A stretch of 6,538 bases of DNA from Bacteriovoracaceae bacterium (GCA_023250795.1 JAHFAB010000108.1:1-6538), one strand, 5' to 3'. Positions 1 through 6,213 are shown, counted from the stretch's first letter. Notes: generated from the sequence alone by a model not told the origin. Numbers and translations are program-made.

Positions 1-252
1 ATGACTGAAAACCAAATCGTGGCGGGTGCTCTGGCCTTCACAACAGCCATTTATTTCTGGTTAATCAACTGGGCCGCCCAATCAGCTGGCCCTATTTTAG
101 AAAAATTTCTTAACTTTCTATCTCTCTTAGAACATTTCAAGAGTTTTAATCAGGGAATATTCAATACAGCTGATATTTTATTTTATTTTTCAGTCATTTT
201 TTTGGGACTTTTCCTCAGTTATCGAGTTTTAGACTCTTACAGGTGGAGGTAG
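1..252 (+). CDS. ABC-2 type transporter permease, GldF-like (3' end only)
   Basis: This is the C-terminal 83 residues of an integral membrane permease of the ABC-2 (GldF-like) type; the gene very probably begins upstream of the window, and the ATG at position 1 is an internal Met. Two hydrophobic segments are visible, about residues 8-28 and 60-78. Between them lies the polar stretch SLLEHFKSFNQGIFNTADIL, which resembles the end of ABC-2 permeases (SxxxHFxxFxxGxxxxxDxxYF). The protein ends in RVLDSYRWR, the usual basic tail after the last helix. Full-length relatives have about 240 or more residues and six helices, so only the last third is here. The stop is 6 nt before the GldG-like gene, and permease followed by GldG-like auxiliary protein is the normal order for this system. 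The family call rests on remembered similarity plus this context. Confidence 0.8.
   Translation: MTENQIVAGALAFTTAIYFWLINWAAQSAGPILEKFLNFLSLLEHFKSFNQGIFNTADILFYFSVIFLGLFLSYRVLDSYRWR
245..249 (+). promoter_or_regulatory. Ribosome binding site of the GldG-like gene
   Basis: GGAGG lies 9 nt before the ATG at 259 and overlaps the last codons of the permease gene. It is the strongest Shine-Dalgarno match in the window. It fixes the start and points to translation closely tied to the permease. Confidence 0.8.
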
Positions 253-258
253 TTTAAT

Positions 259-1806
259 ATGATTCCAAACAATAAAAATCATCAGACCCCTATTTTATGG
301 ATCCTATTCGGATTTCTGTTTGTTGGATTGATTTTATCTAAAACGGCACTCGCTGATAAAACTTGGCTCCTCTTTACCCTCTCGGGGGCTCTGATTGTTG
401 TGCTTGCTCTTATCGTCCGAGAAAATTTCCAACTCTTAAAGTCGAGAACCATGGCTTTTGGATTATACTCTGGCGTCATTGCCATTTTGGTCATTGGCAT
501 TTTTGGAGTCATTAATTATCTCTCTTTTGAAAATCCGTTTAAACTAGACCTCACCAAAAATAAAATTCACACTCTTTCTGATCAAACAGTTAAGATAATC
601 AAAGAATTGAAACAACCTGTGAAAGCTGTGTTTTTCTCAAAACCACAAGAAAAAGAGAGTATAAAACAGCTCCTTAATAACTATATTTTGTTGAACCCTA
701 AGTTTGAAGTAGAGTATGTCGATCCATCCAAAGAGCTCACTCGAGCTCAATCTATAGGACTCAAGCGAGACAAAACTTTACAACTACTGGTTGGAACTCG
801 AGAACAAAAAATCGAAGATCCCAATGAAGAAAAAATAACGAATGCACTCATCAAACTACTTAAAGAAAAGCCACCGACTTTATGTGCTGTCACTGGACAT
901 GGGGAAAAGAGTTTTACAGGCACTGATGCAGAAGGTTACGACAGCGCAAAAAAAGGTCTCGTCAACCAAAATTATGAGTTCAAAGAGATCAATTTGATCC
1001 AACAGAGTAAAATACCAGATTTCTGTGACGTGGTGGCTGTCATTGGCTCTACGAAATCTTTTTTTGAGCAAGAGGTAAAACAACTCAGAGACTATCTCTC
1101 CGGCGGCGGACGTGCAATCATTGCTGTCGATCTCAACCTCAAAGGGGGAGAATTTTCCCCTGAACTCACTCCAGTTTTAGAGTCTTGGTACATCAAACCA
1201 GTTGCTGCATTGATTGTTGATCCTTTGTCCAAACTTTTTAACGCTGATTTTGCAGTTCCTGTGACACAAACCTATTCGACTGAGAATCCGATTACAAAGG
1301 ATTTCAAAATCCAAAGCTTTTTTCCGATGACTCGTCCTTTGGAAATTATGCCTAATCCTCCTTCTGACCTCAGTGTCCATTGGTTAGCACAAACTTTTCC
1401 TTCGAGTTGGGGTGTAACTGACCTCAAGGAAATCGCCTCTGGAAAAATACAGAAAAAAGAAGGCCGCGACAAAATCGGCCAACTTAATGTAGCAGTGGCA
1501 GCAGAAGGAAAACAAAAGGACTCAAAAGCCTCGAAGAAAACCAGGCTGGTTGTTTTTGGAACATCAAAATTCGCGAGCAATCAATTTGCGCGTTTTGGAG
1601 GAAATTTAGATTTCTTCTTGAACTCCGTGAGTTGGCTTATGGAAGATGAAAACCTTATCTCCATTCGAGCCAAAGAAGAAGGCCAAGGAAAAATTGAGAT
1701 TACTGAAGTCGAAGTGGGTTTGATTTTTTGGTTAGCTGTTGTTTTCATGCCACTCTTCACCTCTATCGGAGGCATTGTTCTTTGGAATATCAGAAGAAAA
1801 CTCTAA
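259..1806 (+). CDS. GldG-like ABC transporter auxiliary protein
   Basis: This 515-residue membrane protein belongs to the GldG / ABC-transporter auxiliary family, which accompanies an ABC-2 permease and ATPase; in Flavobacterium GldAFG is needed for gliding, elsewhere the substrate is unknown. Hydrophobic segments lie at about residues 12-30, 36-53 and 67-89. A long extracytoplasmic domain follows (about 90-485), then a final helix (about 486-509) and a short basic tail (NIRRKL). Family-like features are KLDLTKNKIHTLSDQT just after the third helix (95-110), VTGHGEKSF at 211-219, and NLDFFLNSVSWLMEDENL at 449-466 before the last helix. The three N-terminal hydrophobic segments are more than the one or two I expect for a minimal GldG, so the N terminus may carry an extra hairpin. 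The ATG at 259 has an excellent Shine-Dalgarno sequence. The DUF4340 gene follows after 12 nt. Confidence 0.87.
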   Translation: MIPNNKNHQTPILWILFGFLFVGLILSKTALADKTWLLFTLSGALIVVLALIVRENFQLLKSRTMAFGLYSGVIAILVIGIFGVINYLSFENPFKLDLTKNKIHTLSDQTVKIIKELKQPVKAVFFSKPQEKESIKQLLNNYILLNPKFEVEYVDPSKELTRAQSIGLKRDKTLQLLVGTREQKIEDPNEEKITNALIKLLKEKPPTLCAVTGHGEKSFTGTDAEGYDSAKKGLVNQNYEFKEINLIQQSKIPDFCDVVAVIGSTKSFFEQEVKQLRDYLSGGGRAIIAVDLNLKGGEFSPELTPVLESWYIKPVAALIVDPLSKLFNADFAVPVTQTYSTENPITKDFKIQSFFPMTRPLEIMPNPPSDLSVHWLAQTFPSSWGVTDLKEIASGKIQKKEGRDKIGQLNVAVAAEGKQKDSKASKKTRLVVFGTSKFASNQFARFGGNLDFFLNSVSWLMEDENLISIRAKEEGQGKIEITEVEVGLIFWLAVVFMPLFTSIGGIVLWNIRRKL

Positions 1807-1809
1807 ACT

Positions 1810-1816
1810 AGGTGAT
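1810..1816 (+). promoter_or_regulatory. Ribosome binding site of the DUF4340 gene
   Basis: AGGTGAT is complementary to the extreme 3' end of 16S rRNA (the GGAGGTGAT register). Although it ends only 2 nt before the ATG at 1819, this register puts the start at a normal distance. It supports the 1819 start. Confidence 0.6.
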
Positions 1817-1818
1817 CT

Positions 1819-3330
1819 ATGTCTAAATTAAACTGGAAACTTCCTCTCACACTTTCTATTTTGTTATTTACTCTGGGAACTTTCGCCTATTGGCTGGAGT
1901 ACAATCATAAACCCAAAAAAGAAATAGAAGATGAACAGAGCAAGAAAGTTTTCAAACTCAAAGAAGCTTCCTTTGCTCAGGTCAAAATCGAAGACGGAAC
2001 AAAAAAATTCACCCTACTATGTCTGAGTACAAAAGACCCCAAGCTTTGCAAGCCAAACGATCATTCTGAGTGGGAAATCTCAGAACCCACAAAACTCAGT
2101 GCAGACTCTACCAACGTCAATTCGCTCCTCTCCACTTTACAGTCTTTGACTTCGAATGAAACGCTTGATCTCAGTACAGAGACTCCTGAAAAAAAATCTG
2201 CTTTGCTAAAAGAATACAAACTAGATTCAGAGAATATCAAAACCGGTTCTTCTAGAAAAGTTGAGATCAACACCGTACAAGGAGGAAAACTCGTCGTCTA
2301 TTTTGGAGCGGCTCACCCAGTAGGAGAGAATATTTTCACCAAAATAGAGGGTGACGACGCACATGTTTACCTCATCCCCAGCTATTTCAAATCTAATTTT
2401 GAGCACGACCTCACTTACTGGAGAAATAAAAAACTTTTTTCTATAGAATCACATGAAATCGAAGGTTTTAATATTCAAAGCCCCAAAAATAAAATACAAG
2501 CCTCGCGTAAAGATGGAAAATGGACTTTGAGATCTGCTGTAGATGAACTCCCGGGTGACATGGACCAAGTGAACTCATACTTGGGTAGCATCACTGGTCT
2601 TTCAGCAAAAAATTTTCAAAACCAAGACCAAAATAAAGTGATATTAGAAAATGCAAAACAAGCCCTCCGGCTGGTTCTTCAGTTTTCGGAAAAAGGGAAA
2701 ACTCAGCTCCCTCTCACTTTGACTCTTTATGAAAAGAAGAAATTAGAAAAAGGCAGTAAAACGCCTGCGACAGAGTTACTTTATGCGGCTGTGTCTAATC
2801 AAAAGATCCTTTTCGAATTAGACACCTCTTCTCTCAGCAAATTGAACAAGGGACTGAAAGACTTAAGGATGTCCAAACTCCTCACCTCTCTCGAACGCTA
2901 TACGATCAACCGTATAGAATTAGCAGGAACACCCGTAGACTCAATCGTACTTTCACAAAAAGACTCACAATGGTCTTTTTCCACCGGGAAAAAAGAGGTG
3001 GACCAAAGCAAAGTTCAAAAACTTTTAGATAAACTCGTCAATAGTAAAATAGAAGAGTTTTTAGAAAGTAGTAAAATACCTGCAGGACTGCAAAATGGAA
3101 TCCAAATCACTCTCGGAGATGAGAAGACTCACGTAAAACATCAGTACGTATTTTGGAAACTCAAAGACAAACTCTACGCCAAAGATCTTTTGTCCAAAAA
3201 GAAGGAAGCCTATGAACTGGAGCATTCTTTCATGGATGCATTGCCTTGGTCAAAAGATTACTTCAACAAGGTTCCACTGGTAACAGCAGCTCCGTACAAT
3301 GTTGCTCAGAAAAATGCAGTGAAAAAGTGA
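1819..3330 (+). CDS. DUF4340 domain-containing membrane-anchored protein
   Basis: This 503-residue protein of the DUF4340 type has no known biochemical role; such genes commonly sit next to GldG-like ABC genes, as here. One N-terminal membrane segment (about residues 8-24, after a Lys-containing start) leaves the rest outside the cytoplasm. The exported part holds three similar modules. Each has a W-x-[ILF] strand, a short acidic linker and an amphipathic stretch ending in a run of Leu: W85 (WEISEP, then VNSLLSTLQSLTSNETL), W235 (WTLRSA, then VNSYLGSITGLSAKNF) and W385 (WSFSTG, then VQKLLDKLVNSKIEEFL). Modules 2 and 3 are preceded by related lead-ins, YWRNKKLFSIESHEIEGFNI at 200-219 and LRMSKLLTSLERYTINRIEL at 349-368. 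No catalytic motif is evident, so a structural or scaffold role beside the transporter is inferred. The gene is rich in Lys and Ser. Its TGA stop overlaps the GTG start of the next gene. Confidence 0.85.
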   Translation: MSKLNWKLPLTLSILLFTLGTFAYWLEYNHKPKKEIEDEQSKKVFKLKEASFAQVKIEDGTKKFTLLCLSTKDPKLCKPNDHSEWEISEPTKLSADSTNVNSLLSTLQSLTSNETLDLSTETPEKKSALLKEYKLDSENIKTGSSRKVEINTVQGGKLVVYFGAAHPVGENIFTKIEGDDAHVYLIPSYFKSNFEHDLTYWRNKKLFSIESHEIEGFNIQSPKNKIQASRKDGKWTLRSAVDELPGDMDQVNSYLGSITGLSAKNFQNQDQNKVILENAKQALRLVLQFSEKGKTQLPLTLTLYEKKKLEKGSKTPATELLYAAVSNQKILFELDTSSLSKLNKGLKDLRMSKLLTSLERYTINRIELAGTPVDSIVLSQKDSQWSFSTGKKEVDQSKVQKLLDKLVNSKIEEFLESSKIPAGLQNGIQITLGDEKTHVKHQYVFWKLKDKLYAKDLLSKKKEAYELEHSFMDALPWSKDYFNKVPLVTAAPYNVAQKNAVKK

Positions 3331-4022
3331 ACTCCATTCAACCTGAACTTCCTTTTCTAGAAAACTATCTCCTCACTTTTAAAAAAATTATTTTTAACCC
3401 TATTTTGTTTTTCAAAACCCTGCCCAAGGAGGGAAGCTGTACTCACCCGCTTGCGTTTGCACTGATCACACACTGGATTGGTGCAGCATTATCATTTCTC
3501 ATGAGAAATTTTTGGGGAAGCTTCATGAAGATTAATCTCTCTGAGATTTTAAAATTTTCACAAAAGACTTTTGATTTGGATGATATTGATCAAGTAGGAC
3601 ATCAGGCACTTGTACAAAACTTTCAAGATAAGCTCGAACGTTGGATATGGGGGATGGGGTCAGTGCTTTTAGACCCATTTATGACGCTTGTTGGCATTTT
3701 TTTCATGTCCCTACTTGTTTATTTTGGTGCTAGAATTCTAATCCCTGAACACACACGTTTCGAATCTGCGTTGAAAATCGTCTGTTACTCTATTGTCCCG
3801 GCAGTTTTTGCCTTCTTACCCGGTGCAAGTATTCTCATTTTTCTCGTATGGATCCCGGTTTTGGTCATTCTGGGTACAAGAGAGGTTTACCAAATCACTA
3901 CGAATCGAGCGATTTTGATTAGCCTATTCCCAAATCTCTTACTCCTTGGGATAATCTTCTTAGTGATGATTGTCTTGGCTCTAGGGTTTATGAAACTCGC
4001 CACGTCACTCCTCATGTACTAA
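3327..4022 (+). CDS. YIP1-family-like polytopic membrane protein
   Basis: This is a 231-residue integral membrane protein resembling the bacterial YIP1 family, whose function is unknown. I chose the GTG at 3327, which overlaps the DUF4340 stop as GTGA and gives N-terminal MNSIQPELPFLENYLLTFKK. An in-frame ATG at 3246 would add 27 residues encoded entirely inside the DUF4340 gene and looks unlikely. A cytosolic amphipathic start (FLENYLLTFKKIIFNPILFF, 10-29) leads to hydrophobic segments at about 41-60, 112-138, 150-168, 169-183 and 196-222. A soluble loop at about 66-108 (containing DLDDIDQVGHQALVQNF) separates the first two. The Phe-Asn-Pro then FFKTLP pattern (23-33) and the PxxLVILGTREVYQI segment (177-190) are typical of YIP1-like proteins. 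No Shine-Dalgarno is obvious, so the overlap suggests translation coupled to the DUF4340 gene. It is probably the last member of the ABC module. Confidence 0.75.
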   Translation: MNSIQPELPFLENYLLTFKKIIFNPILFFKTLPKEGSCTHPLAFALITHWIGAALSFLMRNFWGSFMKINLSEILKFSQKTFDLDDIDQVGHQALVQNFQDKLERWIWGMGSVLLDPFMTLVGIFFMSLLVYFGARILIPEHTRFESALKIVCYSIVPAVFAFLPGASILIFLVWIPVLVILGTREVYQITTNRAILISLFPNLLLLGIIFLVMIVLALGFMKLATSLLMY

Positions 4023-4039
4023 TAAGGAATGACTCGAGT

Positions 4040-4420
4040 ATGAGAGCTCGAAATTTACTCATTGGATATGGATGTCTAACGGTTGCTGCACTTGGGTTTT
4101 TTCAGCATTATAGACTGAATAAAAAATCTGAAAGATTACCAGCTGCTTCAACCCTCAGTCTTCCTGAAATAGTTCATAAACCTGTCAATAGCTGTGCAAC
4201 ATTATATAAAGTCATCTGTAAAAGAAATTCTGAGACAGTCGATCCAACTGGATTTGTCAGAGAAGACATCAATGGAGAACTCAAAGCTTTGAGAATTTAT
4301 GAAGAAATTATACGTAAATATCCTGATTTGAACATTGATCAAATCGACGAAAAATTAGTCACTGAAATTTACACACCCAAAAGAAGACAAAGAATCGAAT
4401 CTGCATTCCGATGGGTTTGA
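4040..4420 (+). CDS. N-terminal part of an exported zinc metalloprotease, cut by an in-frame TGA
   Basis: These 126 residues start at an ATG preceded by AAGGA at 4024-4028 (11-nt gap), 17 nt after the YIP1-like gene. The N terminus is a short basic head plus a hydrophobic stretch (MRARNLLIGYGCLTVAALGFF), a signal anchor or signal peptide. Cys12 does not sit in a proper lipobox. The remainder is soluble and mostly helical with two further Cys (52, 60), and ends in RRQRIESAFRWV. It has no domain of its own that I recognise. After the TGA at 4418-4420 the same frame stays open for 13 codons up to the GTG at 4460 and on to 5134. This piece therefore looks like the export signal and prodomain of one 364-residue protease rather than an independent gene. 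Whether the short product is made and stable is unknown. Confidence 0.6.
   Translation: MRARNLLIGYGCLTVAALGFFQHYRLNKKSERLPAASTLSLPEIVHKPVNSCATLYKVICKRNSETVDPTGFVREDINGELKALRIYEEIIRKYPDLNIDQIDEKLVTEIYTPKRRQRIESAFRWV
4418..4420 (+). other. Single in-frame TGA interrupting the metalloprotease frame
   Basis: Frame 4040-4417 and frame 4421-5131 are in the same register, and this TGA is the only stop between 4040 and the TAA at 5132-5134. The 13 codons after it read NALVEFINQQSDG and continue the helical, charged style on both sides. TGA works as an ordinary stop elsewhere in the window (3328-3330), so a genome-wide recoding is unlikely. Candidate explanations are a nonsense mutation, a sequencing error, leaky read-through (the next base is A), or a true split gene. 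Confidence 0.85.
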
Positions 4421-4459
4421 AATGCTCTTGTAGAGTTTATTAACCAACAGTCAGATGGC

Positions 4460-5134
4460 GTGTTTTCTCAACACGAAAAGCAGACTCTTAAAAAAAGAAT
4501 CTATAAAGTTAAACTCGAACTTCCCCCCCCCGCCACGGTCTACTCAGATGAGCCAGATCTTTTTACAAAAAATGATCTTTATTATGAAAGGATCAGTAGT
4601 GGTAGCTTGCGCCTCAGAGTAGGGGGGGCCTATCTTTTTACAGTGCAGTCTTGGTTTAACCGAGTTTTTACACTAGCGCATGAACTGGCGCACTCCATTG
4701 ACCCCTGTGAACTGAGAAATATACACTTCTCACTCCCCGCCTATGACCGACTCTCTGCCTGCCTAATGAGTCAAAAAATTATTTCTGTTACAAAAAATAG
4801 GTCAGAGTGTGCTGAAAACGATCAACTTTCTGAAACTTTTGCCGATTGGATTGCAGTACAAATTACGAGTAAAGCTCTAAAGAAATTTGCAACAGAATTT
4901 GATCATGAACAAATCCTCCATGCAGTCACTAATTCTGTAAAAGACCTTTGTGAACAGGAAGAGTTTTTGAACGAAATGGACAATACTCTTCACCCCCGTC
5001 CAGAAATTCGAATTGAAAAGGTTTTTGGTTTAAACCCTATAATACAAGAAATTTTAGGTTGTCAGCCATCAACTTCAGCTGAAGTCTATTGTGACTTTAA
5101 TTGGACCTCGAAAGGAAATGAGCATGCCCTCTAA
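4460..5134 (+). CDS. Zinc metalloprotease catalytic region (HExxH gluzincin type)
   Basis: These 224 residues, counted from the first in-frame GTG, carry a zinc-protease active site: H74-E75-L76-A77-H78 in FTLAHELAHSIDP, then E125-T-F-A-D129 in LSETFADW, about 46 residues later. HExxH followed by ExxxD is the gluzincin arrangement seen in thermolysin and in M13 (neprilysin-like) enzymes, where the second Glu is the third zinc ligand. A late HPRPEIRI (178-185) resembles the HPxxxxRI of M48 and related zincins. Six Cys (83, 101, 117, 164, 201, 211) suggest disulfides and a periplasmic or outer location. The piece has no signal sequence of its own. The GTG at 4460 has no Shine-Dalgarno, and the frame is open back to the TGA at 4418-4420, so this is best read as the catalytic part of the gene starting at 4040. 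It contains a C9 run and a G7 run. The MEROPS family is uncertain. Confidence 0.75.
   Translation: MFSQHEKQTLKKRIYKVKLELPPPATVYSDEPDLFTKNDLYYERISSGSLRLRVGGAYLFTVQSWFNRVFTLAHELAHSIDPCELRNIHFSLPAYDRLSACLMSQKIISVTKNRSECAENDQLSETFADWIAVQITSKALKKFATEFDHEQILHAVTNSVKDLCEQEEFLNEMDNTLHPRPEIRIEKVFGLNPIIQEILGCQPSTSAEVYCDFNWTSKGNEHAL
4523..4531 (+). repeat. Poly-C run (C9) in the protease gene
   Basis: Nine consecutive C encode Pro-Pro-Pro in ELPPPATVY, upstream of the HELAH site. In such an AT-rich gene this is an unusual homopolymer and a possible slippage site; gain or loss of one base would shift the frame before the active site. Confidence 0.8.
4622..4628 (+). repeat. Poly-G run (G7) in the protease gene
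   Basis: Seven consecutive G encode Gly-Gly and the first base of Ala in RVGGAYLF. It lies about 90 nt after the C9 run and just before the active-site helix. Confidence 0.75.
5111..5116 (+). promoter_or_regulatory. Ribosome binding site that sets the start at 5124
   Basis: AAAGGA is 7 nt before the ATG at 5124 but only 1 nt before the in-frame ATG at 5118. It favours 5124 over both 5118 and the earlier GTG at 5091. It lies inside the end of the protease gene. Confidence 0.6.
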
Positions 5135-5582
5135 ATATAGAAGAATTTTCATAAAAGAATTTCTCATCTGTTCAACGATTGTCTTCTCTCTCCATTGCAG
5201 CGGAACCCATACCCAAGTCAAGGAAACAAACCCTATCACTAAAATTGACATCCAGTATTCACTTGGAAATAATCATTACCGGTTTTTGGCTCTAGCTGAT
5301 TCAAACAGAGTCAGTGCTAAGAACTTTCTCGATGGTAAAATTCTAAAAGAAACGGATATTGACTCTTCAAAATACTCTCGGCTTCTTGAAAAGACGACTG
5401 ATTTTGTCATAAATCTAAAACAAGAACCGAACGGCTTGGGTCAATGCCACTCCTCCTACAAGATTGAAATACAAACAGGTAAAAATAGCCATACTGGCCA
5501 TGGGTGTCGAAATCCGTCGGATGGAACCCATTTCAGCAAAATTATTCGTGAGGCGGAGTTTCTCCTCTATTCCAAAAAATAG
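5124..5582 (+). CDS. Small exported protein of unknown function, possible lipoprotein
   Basis: This protein has 152 residues and a function I do not recognise. The N terminus is basic (MPSKYRRIFIK) followed by a hydrophobic stretch to about residue 24, then Cys25-Ser-Gly. That could be a lipoprotein signal (FSLHC), but His at -1 is not standard, so ordinary secretion or a membrane anchor is also possible. The mature part looks like a beta-rich small domain, with Cys108 (GLGQCHSSYKIEIQ) and Cys128 (GHGCRNPSDG) well placed for a disulfide. It ends in IREAEFLLYSKK, a conserved-looking helix. The ATG at 5124 overlaps the protease stop by 11 nt and has the best Shine-Dalgarno spacing, suggesting co-translation with the protease. 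A partner, inhibitor or substrate role for that protease is possible but purely contextual. Confidence 0.7.
   Translation: MPSKYRRIFIKEFLICSTIVFSLHCSGTHTQVKETNPITKIDIQYSLGNNHYRFLALADSNRVSAKNFLDGKILKETDIDSSKYSRLLEKTTDFVINLKQEPNGLGQCHSSYKIEIQTGKNSHTGHGCRNPSDGTHFSKIIREAEFLLYSKK
5245..5273 (+). promoter_or_regulatory. Candidate sigma70-type promoter inside the small exported-protein gene
   Basis: TTGACA (5245-5250) is a perfect -35 box. It is followed by a 17-nt spacer and AATAAT (5268-5273), a five-of-six match to the -10 box. It lies about 330 nt upstream of the thymidine kinase start and could transcribe the salvage pair separately. The codons around it are ordinary coding sequence, so a chance match is possible. 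Confidence 0.35.
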
Positions 5583-5604
5583 AAACCTAAGCTAAATAAG
5601 AGGG

Positions 5605-6213
5605 ATGTTCCATAAAACACTCCCAGGCTTTATAGAAGTGATCTGCGGCAGTATGTTCAGCGGTAAAACTGAAGAACTAGTTCGACGACTCAAGCGTTCT
5701 CAGATCGCCAGACAGAAAATACAAGTTTTTAAACCTGCTTTGGATAATCGTTACAGTACAGATCATGTTCAAAGCCATGACTCAAACCGCCTTCCCTCTC
5801 GAGCCGTAGAAAAAGCAAAAGATATTTTACGGTTTGTAGACGATAACACGAGAGTAGTGGGGATCGACGAAGCCCAATTTTTCGATGACTCCGTTGTAGA
5901 TATTGCACAAAAATTAGCCTACCGAGGGATCCGAGTGATTGTGGCTGGGTTGGATATGGATTTTCAGGGTCAGCCCTTTGGACCTATGCCTAAACTTCTT
6001 GCTGTCGCAGAGCAAGTGACAAAGTTATCTGCTGTTTGTATGATCTGCGGAGGTCCTGCGACACGCACGCAGAGGACGTCTGGGACAAGCACACAGAAAA
6101 TAGTTGTGGGTGCTAAAGAACTATATGAAGCTAGGTGTCGATTTTGTCACGAGCCCCATGAACAAGAAAACGGAGAAGGAGAAGCTTATCCCGCACCCAG
6201 ACCAGCAGTTTAA
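5605..6213 (+). CDS. tdk: Thymidine kinase (type II)
   Basis: The enzyme phosphorylates thymidine (and deoxyuridine) to the monophosphate with ATP in the cytoplasm, feeding dTTP synthesis by salvage. All 202 residues are present, close to the usual 190-210. The P-loop is GSMFSGKT (15-22). The Walker B/catalytic segment is GIDEAQFF (86-93), with Glu89 the expected general base. AGLDMDFQGQPFGPMPKL (114-131) is the conserved substrate-side segment. A zinc ribbon is formed by C145/C148 (CMIC) and C178/C181 (CRFC), and Tyr174 starts the YEARCRFC lasso end. An extra Glu/Pro-rich tail of about 20 residues (ending APRPAV) follows the zinc ribbon. The ATG at 5605 is the only sensible start, with an in-frame TAA at 5593-5595. 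A purine run, AAGAGGG, abuts the ATG, giving unusually tight spacing. It lies 22 nt after the preceding gene and overlaps the next one. Confidence 0.97.
   Translation: MFHKTLPGFIEVICGSMFSGKTEELVRRLKRSQIARQKIQVFKPALDNRYSTDHVQSHDSNRLPSRAVEKAKDILRFVDDNTRVVGIDEAQFFDDSVVDIAQKLAYRGIRVIVAGLDMDFQGQPFGPMPKLLAVAEQVTKLSAVCMICGGPATRTQRTSGTSTQKIVVGAKELYEARCRFCHEPHEQENGEGEAYPAPRPAV

Noticed and set aside
282..2273. Minus-strand reading frames opposite the GldG-like and DUF4340 genes
   Set aside because: They lie fully antisense to well-supported genes, have no recognisable domains, and show shadow-type composition.
3246..3326. Upstream ATG start for the YIP1-like gene
   Set aside because: It would add 27 low-complexity Ser/Cys/Gln-rich residues fully inside the DUF4340 gene; the GTG at 3327 fits the family N terminus and the start-stop overlap.
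4029..4043. Four-codon leader frame (ATG ACT CGA GTA TGA) overlapping the protease start
   Set aside because: It is too short to support, its Shine-Dalgarno spacing is nearly zero, and such frames arise often by chance.
4325..4345. Inverted repeat GATTTG / CAAATC
   Set aside because: A 6-bp stem with a 9-nt loop in the middle of coding sequence, with no T-run; expected by chance.
4418..4420. Alternative genetic code with TGA read as Gly or Trp
   Set aside because: The DUF4340 gene ends at a TGA (3328-3330) right at the start of the next gene, and Trp and Gly are encoded by normal codons throughout.
4418..4460. Selenocysteine insertion at the in-frame TGA
   Set aside because: The only nearby hairpin is a 4-bp CTCT/AGAG stem with a 3-nt loop at 4425-4435, far smaller than a bacterial SECIS, and zinc proteases of this kind have no known Sec position.
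5091..5123. GTG at 5091 or ATG at 5118 as start of the small exported protein
   Set aside because: Both place the start badly relative to the AAAGGA at 5111-5116; ATG 5124 has a 7-nt gap and gives a cleaner signal sequence.
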